A stretch of 45,558 nt of DNA from Oceaniovalibus guishaninsula JLT2003 (GCF_000299575.1 NZ_AMGO01000010.1:1-45558), one strand, 5' to 3'. Positions 10,859 through 26,856 are shown, counted from the first letter of the stretch. Notes: generated by a model not told the origin, from the sequence alone. Program-made: numbers and translations.

Positions 10859-11023
10859 TCAGAAGCCATAGACGGCGCGCCGCGCGATCCGGTCGGCGTC
10901 GCCGGGATAGATGTCGAGATCCAGCGCGGTATCGACCGGCAGGGATCGCAATTCGTTCAACGTGCGGCGATAGGCGCTGCGCTTGCGCGCGTTCTCGCGG
11001 AAACGGGTGATGATGGCCATCAT
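10859..11023 (-). CDS. Small DUF1127-like basic protein
   Basis: A 54-residue protein starting MMAIITRFRENARKRSAYRR, followed by TLNELRSLPVDTALDLDIYP and GDADRIARRAVYG. The arrangement of a Tyr/Arg-rich helix (TLNELRSLP) followed by a conserved hydrophobic-acidic stretch resembles the YjiS/DUF1127 group common in Rhodobacteraceae. Some members of that group have been linked to RNA or phosphate-related regulation, but no function can be assigned here. ATG at 11023 follows AGAGGA. It is convergent with bioY. Confidence 0.75.
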   Translation of the reverse strand: MMAIITRFRENARKRSAYRRTLNELRSLPVDTALDLDIYPGDADRIARRAVYGF

Positions 11024-11157
11024 GTCATCCTCTCGAAAGCAGGGGCGCAGGATTCGTCCTGCCGCCCCTACCTGCGCATCCCGTTAGCGCCTTACAATCC
11101 CCATGATCGCGGGCCTGCCATGCGGATGCTGCAATGCGGCATCCGCCCAATCCGGCG

Positions 11158-12168
<1,011 letters not shown>

Positions 12169-12303
12169 GACGAAACCCTTTCCACCGCGCCCCGGCGGGG
12201 CGCTTCCGCCCGCTTGAAAGACAATTCCGCCCACGGCGTCAACAGACGGAACGCAGGTTAGCGCCAGCACCGCCCCCGGACGGCCCCCGACGGACGGCGT
12301 GCG

Positions 12304-17655
<5,352 letters not shown>

Positions 17656-17723
17656 CCCGCCGCTTACCGGCACGGGGCAGGCCGTGCTAGGCTTGCCCGG
17701 ACATAACGCGGAAAGGACACCGG

Positions 17724-18566
17724 ATGAAGCTGATGCGCGTGGGCGACAGGGGGGCCGAACGTCCCGCCATGCTGGACGGGGCGGGGCGCATCCGCGACCT
17801 GTCAGATATCGTGGACGACATCGCCGGCGACGTGCTGGGCAAGGCGGGGCTGGACCGACTGCGCTCGGTCGATCCGGCCGGCCTGCCCGAGATCGCCGCC
17901 GACACCCGCATCGGCCCCTGCGTCGCGCGGACCGGCAAGATGGTCTGCATCGGCCTCAACTATTCCGACCATGCCGCCGAAACGGGCGCCGAGGTGCCGC
18001 GCGAACCCATCCTGTTCATGAAGGCCACATCTGCCATCTGCGGGCCGAACGACACCGTGCTCATCCCGCGCAATTCCGCCAAGACCGATTGGGAGGTCGA
18101 GCTTGGCGTCGTCATCGGCACACGCGCGGCCTACGTGGACGAGGACGCGGCGATGGATCACGTCGCGGGCTATTGCATCGTCAACGATGTCAGCGAACGT
18201 GCCTTCCAGACCGAACGCGGCGGCCAGTGGACCAAGGGCAAAAGCGCTGATACATTCGGCCCTGTCGGTCCCTGGCTGGTCACGCGCGACGAGGTGGCGG
18301 ATCCGCAGGCGCTGGCCCTCTGGCTGGACGTGGATGGACAGCGGATGCAGGACGGCACGACCGCCACGATGGTCTTCGGCGTGCGCCATCTGGTGCATTA
18401 CGTCAGCCAATTCATGACGCTGGAACCGGGCGACATCCTCTCGACCGGCACGCCGCCGGGCGTCGGCATGGGCAAGAACCCCCCCGTCTATCTGCGCGCC
18501 GGCCAGACGATGCGGCTGGGCGTCGAGGGGCTGGGCGAACAGCGACAGACGGTCGGGCAGGCCTGA
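17724..18566 (+). CDS. Fumarylacetoacetate hydrolase (FAH) family protein
   Basis: A 280-residue FAH-family enzyme. The C-terminal catalytic fold is marked by KMVCIGLNYSDHAAETG, DWEVELGVVIG with the metal-binding Glu residues, and GYCIVNDVSERAFQ with the metal-binding Asp. TPPGVGMGKNP closes the domain. Members of this subgroup hydrolyse or isomerise acylpyruvates, ureidoglycolate or 2,4-diketo-3-deoxy sugar acids. The stretch TERGGQWTKGKSADTFGPVG resembles the ureidoglycolate lyase and diketo-deoxy-fuconate hydrolase groups, but the substrate cannot be chosen from sequence. No pathway partners are adjacent; the enoyl-CoA hydratase gene meets it tail to tail with no gap. Confidence 0.85.
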   Translation: MKLMRVGDRGAERPAMLDGAGRIRDLSDIVDDIAGDVLGKAGLDRLRSVDPAGLPEIAADTRIGPCVARTGKMVCIGLNYSDHAAETGAEVPREPILFMKATSAICGPNDTVLIPRNSAKTDWEVELGVVIGTRAAYVDEDAAMDHVAGYCIVNDVSERAFQTERGGQWTKGKSADTFGPVGPWLVTRDEVADPQALALWLDVDGQRMQDGTTATMVFGVRHLVHYVSQFMTLEPGDILSTGTPPGVGMGKNPPVYLRAGQTMRLGVEGLGEQRQTVGQA

Positions 18567-19352
18567 CTACTGCTCCCACCGGGGGTCGCGCTTGTCCAGA
18601 AAGGCAGCGATCCCCTCGGCCGTGTCCGTATCCTGCATGTTCGCCACCATCACCGCACCCGTATGGGCATAGGCATCGGCCAGCCCCATCTGGGCCTGTT
18701 CGTAGAAGGCGCGCTTGCCGATCCGCACCGCGCTGGACAGTTTCGCCGCAACCTGCCGCGCCAGATCCAGCGCCGCTTCGTCCAGTTCGTCCTCGCGGGC
18801 GACGCGGTTGACCAGCCCCAAAGCCTGCGCCTCGACCGCGCTGATCAGCCGTCCGGTCGTCAGCATCTCGAACGCGGCCTTGCGCGGCATCGCGCGCGTC
18901 AGCGCCACCATCGGCGTCGAGCAGAACAGCCCGATATTCACCCCGTTCACCCCGAACCGCGCGCTGTCGGCCGCCACCGCCATGTCGCAGCTCGCGACAA
19001 GCTGACAGCCCGCCGCCACGGCGACGCCGTGGACCTGCGCGATCACCGGCTGCGGCAGGCGCTGAAGGCGCTGCATCACGTCCGCGCAGCGGTCGAACAG
19101 ATCGCGCCACGCGGCCGTGCCGCCATCCGGCGCCTGCCGCGCGGCCTGCATCTGCCGCAGGTCGTGCCCCGCGCAAAACGCCCGCCCCGCGCCGCGCAGC
19201 ACCACCGCGCGGATGGTCCGGTCCGCTTCCAGCGCGTCCAGCGCCTGCGCCAGCGCGGCCAGCATCTCGTCGCTCAGCGCGTTCAGCCTTTCGGGCGCGT
19301 TCAGCGTCAGCACCGCCACCGCGCCGTCGTCGCTACGTTCCAGGATTGCCAT
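18567..19352 (-). CDS. Enoyl-CoA hydratase/isomerase family protein
   Basis: A 261-residue crotonase-superfamily protein. The oxyanion-hole regions are visible as AFCAGHDLRQM and VHGVAVAAGCQLVASCDMAVA, and the body continues with FGVNGVNIGLFCSTPMVALTR. The FCAGHDL pattern with RQM resembles the ECHDC3-like group, whose activity on enoyl-CoA is not well defined; it lacks the classical paired glutamates in their usual context, so general enoyl-CoA hydratase activity is only a family guess. ATG at 19352 follows a GGCGGGGG stretch. The gene is divergent from the thioesterase gene with 58 bp between, so the pair may share a promoter region. Confidence 0.85.
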   Translation of the reverse strand: MAILERSDDGAVAVLTLNAPERLNALSDEMLAALAQALDALEADRTIRAVVLRGAGRAFCAGHDLRQMQAARQAPDGGTAAWRDLFDRCADVMQRLQRLPQPVIAQVHGVAVAAGCQLVASCDMAVAADSARFGVNGVNIGLFCSTPMVALTRAMPRKAAFEMLTTGRLISAVEAQALGLVNRVAREDELDEAALDLARQVAAKLSSAVRIGKRAFYEQAQMGLADAYAHTGAVMVANMQDTDTAEGIAAFLDKRDPRWEQ

Positions 19353-19410
19353 CTTGCCCCCGCCTGCCGCCTTTGCCAAACCCTAGCGGGCGCAGGGCAG
19401 GGGGACCAGC

Positions 19411-19845
19411 ATGACGATGGCGATGGACGAAGCCGCGCTGACGGCGTTCCTGCGCGACCAGTTTCCGCAGGTCGCCGACGATTTCGCGATCGAACGGACG
19501 GACGGCGAAGCGCTGGTCGTGCGGCTGGCCGTGTCCGACAAGCACCTGCGCCCCGGCGGCACCGTGTCGGGACCGACGATGTTCGCGCTGGCCGATGTGG
19601 CGATCTATCTGGCGATCCTGGCGCGGATCGGTCCGGTCGCGCTGGCGGTGACGACGAATTGCAGCATCGACTTCATGCGCAAGCCCCGCAACGGCGCCGA
19701 CCTGCGCGCCACGGCGCGGCTGCTGAAACTGGGGCGCGTGCTGGCCGTGGGCGACGTGCTGCTGCATTCGGACGGTCTGGCCGATCCCGTCGCGCGCGCC
19801 TCGCTGACCTACTCCATCCCCGCCGACCGACCCGCCGTCAGGTGA
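19411..19845 (+). CDS. PaaI-type hotdog-fold thioesterase
   Basis: A 144-residue single hotdog-domain protein. HLRPGGTVSGPTMFALADVAIYLAI followed by VTTNCSIDFMRKP is the usual helix and strand arrangement of PaaI/YbgC-type acyl-CoA thioesterases, which hydrolyse acyl- or aryl-CoA. The common catalytic Asp position is represented by ADVA. The substrate is unknown; the divergent enoyl-CoA hydratase suggests a CoA-ester role. Its last 8 bases overlap the 3' end of parC on the other strand. Confidence 0.88.
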   Translation: MTMAMDEAALTAFLRDQFPQVADDFAIERTDGEALVVRLAVSDKHLRPGGTVSGPTMFALADVAIYLAILARIGPVALAVTTNCSIDFMRKPRNGADLRATARLLKLGRVLAVGDVLLHSDGLADPVARASLTYSIPADRPAVR

Positions 19846-22141
19846 AGCGGTTGTCGCGCGGAAATCCGCGCGGCGCCATCCGCCCGGCGCTCGCCCGCTT
19901 GCCGATCCAGTCGGAAAGGTCGGTCTCGGTCCGGGTGCGTCCGGCGGGATCCTTCCACGACAGCCCCTCGGCCAGAACGAAGGTCGTGGCATCCGACAGG
20001 CCGCCATCCTTGTAGGATTGCAGCCTCACCCCCTTGCCGCGTCCCAGCTCGGGCAGATCCGACAGCGCAAAGACCAGCACCTTGCGGTTCTCGCCCACCA
20101 CCGCGACGTGATCGCCTCGCACGGGCCGCGCCAGTGCCGCGACGGCAGGCGCGCGCACGTTCAGCACCTGACGGCCGGTCCGCGTCTGCGCCACCGCCTC
20201 GTCCTCGGGCAGCACGAACCCGTCCCCGGCGCTCGACGCGACCAGCAGCCTGCCGCCCGGACGATGCACCCGCAGATCGACGATCTGCGCCTCGTTGGGC
20301 AGATCGACCATCAGGCGCACCGGCTCGCCCATACCGCGCCCGCCGGGCAGGGAACTGGCCGCGATGGTATAGAACCGCCCCGTGCTGCCCATCAGCAACA
20401 GCCGGTCGGTCGTCTCGGCGTGAAAGGCGAAGCGCGGGCCGTCGCCGCCCTTGAACTTCAGCTCGCGGGTCAGGTCGATATGGCCGGTCATCGCCCGGAT
20501 CCAGCCCATCGCCGAACAGATGACGGTGATCGGCTCGCGGTCGATCATCGCCTCGATGGGCAGGTCGGGCGTGTCGGCGGCATCCGCAAAGGCGGTCAGC
20601 CGCTCGCCGCGCGGATGGGCGCGGCCGAACTGGCGCCGCGTCTCCGTCAGTTGCGCGGCGATGGCGCGCCATTGCAGGCCGTTGTCTCCCAGCAGCTCCA
20701 GCAGCGCGCGGCGCTCGTCGGCCAGCGCGTCGCGTTCGCGGCGCAGCTCCATCTCCTCCAACCGGCGCAGGGCGCGCAAGCGCATGTTCAGGATCGCCTC
20801 GGCCTGAACCTCGCTCAGGCCCGAAGGGGCGGGGCGGGGCGGCTGGTAATCGGCCTCGGTCGCGGCGCGGGGCGGCACGGCCTCCCAGTCCTGCGCCATC
20901 AGCGCGGCCTTGGGATCGTCGTCGTAGCGGATGATCTCGATCACCCGGTCGAGGTTCAGGAATGCGACGATGAAGCCTTCCAGAACCTCCAGCCGGTGAT
21001 CGATTCGCCCCAGCCGGAACCGCGAGCGACGCAGCAGAACCTCGCGCCGATGGTCGAGGAAGGCGCGCAGCACCTCTTTCAGCGAACAGACGCGCGGTGT
21101 GCGGCCGTCGATCAGCACGTTCATGTTCATGGCGAACCGCGTTTCCAGATCGGTCTGGCGGAACAGCATGTTCATCAGCACCTGCGGATCGACGCTGCGC
21201 GCGCGCGGCTCCAGGATCAGGCGCACGTCCTCGGCGCTTTCGTCGCGCACATCGGCCAGGATCGGCAGCTTCTTCGATTGCACGATCTCGGCGATCTTCT
21301 CGATCAGGCGGGATTTGGGCACCTGATAGGGGATCTCGGTCACGACGATCTGCCACTGGCCGCGTCCCAGATCCTCCACCTCCCATTTCGCGCGCAGCCG
21401 GAAACTGCCGCGCCCGGTGCGATAGGTCTCGGCCATGCTCTGCGCGTCCTCGACCACGACGCCGCCGGTGGGGAAATCCGGGCCCTTGACGAAATCCAGC
21501 AACTTGTCGTCGGGACAATCCGGCTTGCGGATCATCAGCAGGCAGGCATCGACCAGCTCGGCGATGTTGTGGGGCGGGATGTTGGTGGCCATGCCCACCG
21601 CGATGCCCGACGATCCGTTGGCCAGCAGGTTGGGGAACGCCGCGGGCAGCACGACAGGCTCGGTCAGGGTGCCGTCGTAATTGTCGCGGAAATCCACCGC
21701 GTCTTCCGACAGGCCGTCCAGCAGCGCCTCGGCGGCGGCCGTCATGCGCGCTTCGGTGTATCGGCTGGCGGCGGGGTTGTCGCCGTCGATATTGCCAAAA
21801 TTGCCCTGACCGTCCACCAGCGGATAGCGGACGTTGAAATCCTGCGCCAGCCGCGCCATCGCGTCATAGATCGCGGCGTCGCCGTGCGGGTGGTAATTGC
21901 CCATCACGTCGCCGGAAATCTTGGCCGACTTGCGAAACCCCCCCGTCGATCCCAGCCGCAATTCCCGCATCGCGTAAAGGATGCGCCGATGCACCGGCTT
22001 CAGCCCGTCGCGCGCGTCGGGCAGGGCGCGGTGCATGATCGTGGACAGCGCATAGGTCAGATACCGCTCGCCGATGGCGCGGCGCAGGGACTCGGTGAAC
22101 TCGCCGGGGGCGGCGTCCGTCGCGTCGGGATTGTCGGTCAT
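19838..22141 (-). CDS. parC: DNA topoisomerase IV subunit A
   Basis: ParC cuts and rejoins DNA to separate daughter chromosomes, acting with ParE. The 767-residue product has the winged-helix/tower domain with [10 protein letters not shown], the catalytic Tyr in [11 protein letters not shown], a long tower and coiled region (about 330-480), and a shorter C-terminal beta-propeller. This length and C-terminal part fit ParC rather than GyrA, which is usually longer and has the GyrA box. In the quinolone-resistance region the sequence is [12 protein letters not shown]: Ala where E. coli ParC has Ser80, and Asp where it has Glu84. ATG at 22141 follows GGGGCGG. parE is not adjacent. Confidence 0.95.
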   Translation of the reverse strand: MTDNPDATDAAPGEFTESLRRAIGERYLTYALSTIMHRALPDARDGLKPVHRRILYAMRELRLGSTGGFRKSAKISGDVMGNYHPHGDAAIYDAMARLAQDFNVRYPLVDGQGNFGNIDGDNPAASRYTEARMTAAAEALLDGLSEDAVDFRDNYDGTLTEPVVLPAAFPNLLANGSSGIAVGMATNIPPHNIAELVDACLLMIRKPDCPDDKLLDFVKGPDFPTGGVVVEDAQSMAETYRTGRGSFRLRAKWEVEDLGRGQWQIVVTEIPYQVPKSRLIEKIAEIVQSKKLPILADVRDESAEDVRLILEPRARSVDPQVLMNMLFRQTDLETRFAMNMNVLIDGRTPRVCSLKEVLRAFLDHRREVLLRRSRFRLGRIDHRLEVLEGFIVAFLNLDRVIEIIRYDDDPKAALMAQDWEAVPPRAATEADYQPPRPAPSGLSEVQAEAILNMRLRALRRLEEMELRRERDALADERRALLELLGDNGLQWRAIAAQLTETRRQFGRAHPRGERLTAFADAADTPDLPIEAMIDREPITVICSAMGWIRAMTGHIDLTRELKFKGGDGPRFAFHAETTDRLLLMGSTGRFYTIAASSLPGGRGMGEPVRLMVDLPNEAQIVDLRVHRPGGRLLVASSAGDGFVLPEDEAVAQTRTGRQVLNVRAPAVAALARPVRGDHVAVVGENRKVLVFALSDLPELGRGKGVRLQSYKDGGLSDATTFVLAEGLSWKDPAGRTRTETDLSDWIGKRASAGRMAPRGFPRDNRFT

Positions 22142-22268
22142 GCCGCCCCGATACCGCCCCGCGCCGCACGGGTAAATGCCGCAAATCGGACTTGTGTTGA
22201 ACTTTTCCGGCACTTGAGCGGTTTTTCCGCCGACACATCCCACGCCCCCTTGACGGAGCACGACCGAA

Positions 22269-22709
22269 ATGATGATCCGACTGACCTCCCTGCTGGTTGC
22301 AGGTCTCGGCCTGACGATGCTGATCGCGGGCGAAAACCCGGCCGAGGGCGATCCCCCCGCCGCCACCCGCACCGCCTTCGATCCCGCCGGCGTGCGCATC
22401 GGCACCGAAGCCGCCGATGCCGTGCTGTTCGACGATCCGGCCGCCATCGAACGCGCCGTTGCCGCCGTGACAGTCCCGGCGGCAGCCGTCCCTTCGCAGG
22501 CCGCGACGCCCGATTACTGGGTGGTCACGGGCAACCGCGTCAACCTGCGCGGCGGCCCGTCCACGTCGGACGCCATCGTCGGACAGGTCGGCGAAGGCCA
22601 GCGCGCCGAGGTTCTGGAACGCACCGACAGCGGGTGGCTGCGCATCCGCACCGAAGGCAGCGCGACCGACGCCTGGATCTTCGGCCGCTTCCTTCAGCGT
22701 CAGGTCTGA
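22269..22709 (+). CDS. Secreted SH3b-domain protein
   Basis: A 146-residue protein with an N-terminal signal-like hydrophobic stretch (residues 4-20, RLTSLLVAGLGLTMLIAG), a Pro/Ala-rich linker, and one bacterial SH3 domain at the C-terminus (about residues 83-144: WVVTGNRVNLRGGPSTSDAI, GWLRIRTEGSATDAWIFGRF). Such domains often bind peptidoglycan or peptide ligands outside the cytoplasm. There is no catalytic domain. Two ATG codons in a row (22269 and 22272) are both possible starts. It is divergent from parC. Confidence 0.82.
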   Translation: MMIRLTSLLVAGLGLTMLIAGENPAEGDPPAATRTAFDPAGVRIGTEAADAVLFDDPAAIERAVAAVTVPAAAVPSQAATPDYWVVTGNRVNLRGGPSTSDAIVGQVGEGQRAEVLERTDSGWLRIRTEGSATDAWIFGRFLQRQV

Positions 22710-22750
22710 CCCCGCCTTGCCAAAGCCACAGCCGCGCGACATGACGGCGC

Positions 22751-23587
22751 ATGGCGGGACGCTCGATCCTCATCACCGGCTGTTCGTCGGGCATCGGCTA
22801 TGACGCGGCCCATGCGCTGCATCGTCGCGGCTGGCGCGTCTTCGCCGCCTGCCGGTCCGCTGCCGATTGCGCGCGTCTGGCGGGCGAGGGACTGCATTCC
22901 GTCCGCCTCGACTATGCCAACCACGCGACCATCGACGCGGCCCTCGGTCACGTCCTGACGCAGACCGGCGGCACGCTTGACGCGCTGTTCAACAACGGCG
23001 CCTTCGCCTGTCCGGGCGCGGTCGAGGATCTGCCGGTCGAGGCGCTGCGCGCGGTGTTCGAAACTAATTTCTTCGGCTGGCACGCCCTGACCCGCGCCGT
23101 CATCCCGGTGATGCGCGCGCAGGGGCACGGACGCATCGTCAACTGCTCGTCGGTGCTGGGCTTCGTGCCGATGCGCTGGCGCGGCGCCTATGTGGCCAGC
23201 AAATACGCGCTGGAAGGGCTGACCGACACGCTGCGGCTGGAAATGCGCGACACGCCCATCCGCATCGTGTCGCTGCAACCGGGGCCGATCACGACGCGCA
23301 TCCGCCAGAACTCGATCCCGCATTTCGAACGCTGGATCGACTGGCGCGCATCGCCCCGCCGCGCGCAATACGAATCGTCCCTCCTGGCGCGGCTCTATAC
23401 CGACCGCGACAAGCCCGACCGCTTCGAACTGCCGCCCTCGGCGGTCACGGCGGCGCTGGTCCATGCGCTGGAGTCGCGCCGCCCCCGGCCGCGCTACCGC
23501 ATCACCACGCCCACGCGCTTCATCGCCTTCTGGCGCCGCGTCCTGCCGGCCAGCACGCTCGACCGGTTTCTCGCCCGCGCGCCCTGA
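22751..23587 (+). CDS. Short-chain dehydrogenase/reductase
   Basis: A 278-residue classical SDR. The cofactor motif TGCSSGIG is at 9-16, the usual NNAG appears as NNGA (81-84), the catalytic Ser lies in NCSSVLG (about 133), and Tyr147 with Lys151 form YxxxK in GAYVASKYALEG. Residues after 180 are longer than in the smallest SDRs and include a basic C-terminus (RPRPRYRITTPTRFIAFWRR), as in retinol- and 17-beta-type dehydrogenase relatives. The substrate is unknown. It precedes the HIG1 protein gene with a 58-bp gap, so co-transcription is possible. Confidence 0.88.
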   Translation: MAGRSILITGCSSGIGYDAAHALHRRGWRVFAACRSAADCARLAGEGLHSVRLDYANHATIDAALGHVLTQTGGTLDALFNNGAFACPGAVEDLPVEALRAVFETNFFGWHALTRAVIPVMRAQGHGRIVNCSSVLGFVPMRWRGAYVASKYALEGLTDTLRLEMRDTPIRIVSLQPGPITTRIRQNSIPHFERWIDWRASPRRAQYESSLLARLYTDRDKPDRFELPPSAVTAALVHALESRRPRPRYRITTPTRFIAFWRRVLPASTLDRFLARAP

Positions 23588-23645
23588 CCCCTCGCCTTTC
23601 CGCGCCCGTCTGCTATGTCGGCCGTGACAACCCGAAAGGAGCGGC

Positions 23646-23852
23646 ATGGCCAGCGATCCCCTGTTCATCGTCGTCGCGCTCGCCGTGCTGGGCGTCGCGG
23701 CGATCCTGCTGTTCGGCATCGGCAGCTTCGGCCGGGGGGGCGAATTCAACCGCCGCAACGCCAACCGGATCATGCGCTGGCGCATTTACGCGCAGGCGGG
23801 CGCGGTGGCGCTGATCCTTCTGTTCGTCTTTCTGCGCCGCGCCGGAGGCTGA
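23646..23852 (+). CDS. HIG1-type twin-transmembrane protein
   Basis: A 68-residue protein with two membrane helices (about 5-24 and 49-64) separated by a short basic loop (GRGGEFNRRNANRIMRWRIYAQ). The pattern of two helices with NxxMRWRxxAQ matches the bacterial HIG1/twin-transmembrane group, related to mitochondrial proteins that assist respiratory complexes. A respiratory role here is inference. The cobalamin adenosyltransferase start codon comes two bases after its stop, so the two genes are coupled; I recall this pair being conserved in Rhodobacterales. Confidence 0.85.
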   Translation: MASDPLFIVVALAVLGVAAILLFGIGSFGRGGEFNRRNANRIMRWRIYAQAGAVALILLFVFLRRAGG

Positions 23853-23854
23853 TC

Positions 23855-24427
23855 ATGGTCGTGCTCAACCGCATCTATACCCGCACCGGCGATGCCGGGC
23901 AGACGGCGCTCGGTAACGGCGCGCGCGTGGACAAGCACGCCCCCCGCGTCGCGGCCTACGGCACCGTGGACGAAGCCAACGCCACCTTCGGCATGGCCCG
24001 CCTGCATGCCACGGGCGACATGGCCGGGCGCATCGCCGCGATCCAGAACGACATGTTCGATCTGGGCGCCGACCTCTGCCGCCCCGACATGGACCGCGAC
24101 GCCGATGCGGACTACCCGCCGCTGCGCATGGCGGGCGCGCAGGTGGACCGGCTGGAAGCGGAAATCGACGCGATGAACGACGCGCTGAAACCCCTGCGCA
24201 GCTTCATCCTGCCCGGCGGATCGGCGCTGGCCGCGCATCTGCACCTTTGCCGCACGGTGGTGCGCCGCGCCGAACGCCTGACGGTCGAACTGGCCGGGAC
24301 CGAACCCGTGAACGAGGCCGCGATCCGCTATCTCAACCGCCTGTCCGACTGGTGCTTCTGCGCCGCGCGCATCGCCAACGACGACGGCGGCGCCGACGTG
24401 CTGTGGGTGCCGGGCGCGAACCGTTAG
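23855..24427 (+). CDS. Cob(I)alamin adenosyltransferase, PduO type
   Basis: A 190-residue PduO-family ATP:cob(I)alamin adenosyltransferase, which attaches the adenosyl group of ATP to reduced cobalamin to make coenzyme B12. The N-terminal ATP-binding loop (IYTRTGDAGQTALGNG) and the C-terminal helices with RRAERLTVEL and RYLNRLSDWCFCAAR are diagnostic. Length is typical for the single-domain form. ATG at 23855 has GGAGG upstream inside the end of the HIG1 gene. Adenosylcobalamin would serve enzymes such as methylmalonyl-CoA mutase; the methionine synthase in this window uses methylcobalamin instead. etfB follows after 88 bp. Confidence 0.95.
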   Translation: MVVLNRIYTRTGDAGQTALGNGARVDKHAPRVAAYGTVDEANATFGMARLHATGDMAGRIAAIQNDMFDLGADLCRPDMDRDADADYPPLRMAGAQVDRLEAEIDAMNDALKPLRSFILPGGSALAAHLHLCRTVVRRAERLTVELAGTEPVNEAAIRYLNRLSDWCFCAARIANDDGGADVLWVPGANR

Positions 24428-24515
24428 GGCAGGGACCGCGCGCACCGGCAGATTGCCCCTGTTTTCCCGCAAACGACCGCGCTAGGTCTGTGCGGACAGC
24501 AAAGGAGAAGTCCGC

Positions 24516-25277
24516 ATGAAGGTGCTCGTACCCGTCAAGCGCGTCATCGACTACAACGTGAAGGTCCGCGTCAAGGCGGATGGCAGCGGTGTCGATCTGG
24601 CGAACGTCAAGATGTCCATGAACCCCTTCGACGAGATCGCCGTCGAGGAAGCGATCCGCCTGCGCGAAAAGGGCGCCGCCGACGAGGTCGTCGCCGTCAG
24701 CATCGGCGTCAAGCAGGCGACCGAGACGTTGCGCACCGCGCTGGCGATGGGCGCCGACCGCGCCGTCCTGATCGTCGCCGCCGACGACCCTGCGACCGAC
24801 ATCGAACCGCTGGCCGTGGCCAAGCTGCTCAAGGCCGTGATCGACGCCGAGGCGCCGGGCTTGGTGCTGTGCGGCAAGCAGGCCATCGACAACGACATGA
24901 ACGCCACCGGCCAGATGCTGTCGGCGCTTCTGGGCTGGTCGCAGGCCACCTTCGCCAGCAAGGTCGAGATCGAGGGCGACCATGCCCTCGTCACGCGCGA
25001 GGTCGATGGCGGCCTGCAAACGATCCGCGTCAGGATGCCCGCCGTGGTCAGCGTCGATCTGCGCCTGAACGAGCCGCGCTATGCGTCGCTGCCCAACATC
25101 ATGAAGGCCAAGAAGAAGCCGCTGGAAGAAAAGACGCCCGCCGATTACGGCGTCGATGTCTCGCCCCGGCTGGAAGTGGTCAAGACGGTGGAACCGGCCG
25201 CGCGCAAGGCGGGCATCATGGTGAAATCGGTCGATGAACTGGTCGACAAGCTGAAAAACGAAGCGGGGGTGATCTGA
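24516..25277 (+). CDS. etfB: Electron transfer flavoprotein beta subunit
   Basis: EtfB is the AMP-binding small subunit of the heterodimer that carries electrons from acyl-CoA dehydrogenases to the quinone pool through ETF:ubiquinone oxidoreductase. The 253-residue product has the typical start [20 protein letters not shown], the [16 protein letters not shown] segment and the signature region [29 protein letters not shown] lies about 8 bases before the ATG. Its TGA shares its last base with the A of the etfA ATG, so expression is coupled. Confidence 0.97.
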   Translation: MKVLVPVKRVIDYNVKVRVKADGSGVDLANVKMSMNPFDEIAVEEAIRLREKGAADEVVAVSIGVKQATETLRTALAMGADRAVLIVAADDPATDIEPLAVAKLLKAVIDAEAPGLVLCGKQAIDNDMNATGQMLSALLGWSQATFASKVEIEGDHALVTREVDGGLQTIRVRMPAVVSVDLRLNEPRYASLPNIMKAKKKPLEEKTPADYGVDVSPRLEVVKTVEPAARKAGIMVKSVDELVDKLKNEAGVI

Positions 25278-26203
25278 TGGCTGTGCTGCTTCTGGCCGAG
25301 GTGACGGACGGCGAACTGAACATGGACGCGACCGCCAAGGCGGTGACGGCTGCCGCCATGCTGGGCGATGTGACGCTGCTTTGCGCGGGTGCGTCGGCCG
25401 CGGACGCCGCGCAGGCGGCCGCGACGATCGAGGGCGTGACGACCGTGCTGGTGGCCGAGGATCCGTCGCTGGGCCATCGTCTGGCCGAACCCGTCGCCGC
25501 GCTGATGGCCGGTCTGGCGGGCGATTACACCCACATCTCCGCCCCCGCCACCACCGACGCCAAAAACATCCTGCCGCGTGTGGCGGCCCTGCTCGACGTG
25601 ATGATCCTGACCGACGTGTCGGGCATCGTGGACGCCGACACGTTCGAGCGTCCGATCTATGCCGGCAACGCCGTCCAGACGGTGAAATCGCGCGACGCCA
25701 CCAAGGTGCTGACCATCCGCACCTCGACCTTCGACGCCGCCGGCACCGGCGGATCCGCCGAGATCCGGCAGATCGACGTGCCCGCGCCGCAGGGCCTGTC
25801 CGAATGGGTCGAGGACAAGGTGGCCGCCAGCGACCGCCCCGAACTGACCAGCGCCGGGCGCGTCGTCTCGGGCGGCCGCGGCATCGGCAGCCAGGAGGAT
25901 TTCGCCATCATCGAGAAGCTGGCCGACAAGCTGGGCGCCGCCATCGGCGCCAGCCGCGCCGCGGTCGATTCGGGCTATGCCCCCAACGACTGGCAGGTCG
26001 GCCAGACCGGCAAGGTCGTGGCGCCCGAACTCTATGTCGCCGTCGGCATCTCGGGCGCGATCCAGCACCTCGCGGGGATGAAGGACAGCAAGATCATCGT
26101 CGCCATCAACAAGGACGAGGAAGCGCCGATCTTCCAGGTCGCCGATTACGGCCTGGTCGGCGACCTGTTCCAGCTTGTGCCCGAACTGACCGAAAAGCTC
26201 TGA
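25277..26203 (+). CDS. etfA: Electron transfer flavoprotein alpha subunit
   Basis: The FAD-binding large subunit of ETF. The 308-residue product has an EtfA N-terminal domain and the C-terminal FAD domain with [15 protein letters not shown] and the signature [17 protein letters not shown] followed by [19 protein letters not shown]. It is coupled to etfB by a one-base overlap. A UUCG-capped hairpin follows 8 bases after the stop. The gene usually found next, hbd, is 1.66 kb away here. Confidence 0.97.
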   Translation: MAVLLLAEVTDGELNMDATAKAVTAAAMLGDVTLLCAGASAADAAQAAATIEGVTTVLVAEDPSLGHRLAEPVAALMAGLAGDYTHISAPATTDAKNILPRVAALLDVMILTDVSGIVDADTFERPIYAGNAVQTVKSRDATKVLTIRTSTFDAAGTGGSAEIRQIDVPAPQGLSEWVEDKVAASDRPELTSAGRVVSGGRGIGSQEDFAIIEKLADKLGAAIGASRAAVDSGYAPNDWQVGQTGKVVAPELYVAVGISGAIQHLAGMKDSKIIVAINKDEEAPIFQVADYGLVGDLFQLVPELTEKL

Positions 26204-26210
26204 CCCCTTC

Positions 26211-26234
26211 CCGGCGGCGCTTCGGTGCCGCCGG
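26211..26234 (+). terminator. UUCG hairpin after etfA
   Basis: The arms CCGGCGGCGC (26211-26220) and GTGCCGCCGG (26225-26234) pair over 10 positions, with one G-U, around a TTCG tetraloop. This is an unusually stable structure 8 bases past the etfA stop. There is no T run after it, so it may act as a transcript 3' end stabiliser or a weak terminator. Confidence 0.6.
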
Positions 26235-26856
26235 TCGCCACCCGGTCGGCGCCGGTCCGCCCTGCGGATAAACGCCCCATTTCTCGACCGTCCCCCGTAT
26301 GCCGGAACGCAGCGCCGCCAAGACGGCTACCCCGACCGACCGCTTTGCACGCGTTACGCTTTGGTCGAGCGGTCAGCGAACATAGCCAAGCCGCTCGTCA
26401 CGGCAATCACGGCCGCACCCATCCAAGGCCGCTGCCCCCACCGACCATTTTGAACGCGTTGCGCTCCAATCGGGCGGTCAGCGGACGTAGCCAAGCCGTT
26501 CGCCAGGGCGCTCACGCAAACACCGCCGCACCCACCCGTGGCGACATCGGGTTCGGGGTCCACCGCCACCCTTCTCAACAGCCAAGGCCGGCAGCGCCGA
26601 CTGGCGGGCCCGGTCATCCGGCCCGGTCCCGGTCCGCAGGGATCGCCTCGCCCGCATTGGGCGGCATTGTGACCGACAATCCGCCAGCCCGCCTCCGACC
26701 GAACGGCCAAAGCACCTCCGTCACGCCACCTTGGCAAAGCCCCCGACACGAACCCGCCGCCGCACACGCCCCGATCCAAGACCGGCCCCCACAAGCGGCC
26801 GCCTCCCCGCGTCGACCTGCGCCGCTTCCCCCTGCAACCGTCCGCCTTGGACCGGC
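26235..26856. other. Gene-free stretch between etfA and the DUF6473 gene
   Basis: About 620 bases without a supportable gene. Apart from the diverged direct repeat at 26336-26538 I see no terminal repeats, tRNA or promoter-like element. A 168-codon frame on the minus strand is open through 26354-26860, but it is low-complexity and resembles a by-product of high GC. The region may be the remains of an inserted repeat or an eroded gene. Confidence 0.5.
26336..26538. repeat. Diverged ~105-bp direct repeat in the etfA-hbd gap
   Basis: Unit A begins at 26336 and unit B at 26441. Shared blocks in the same order include CCGACC..TTTG, ACGCGTT.CGCT, CGGTCAGCG, TAGCCAAGCCG and GCCGCACCCA. Identity is roughly 75 percent by eye, with a small insertion in unit B. 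On the minus strand the units encode similar strings (GLATSADRPIGAQRVQNGR and GLAMFADRSTKA then a stop and RVQSGR), but a stop in unit A and the biased composition argue against a protein. Confidence 0.65.

Noticed and set aside
20018-22744. Long plus-strand open frame opposite parC
   Set aside because: Same reason: a shadow of parC that also runs through the SH3-domain gene in another frame.
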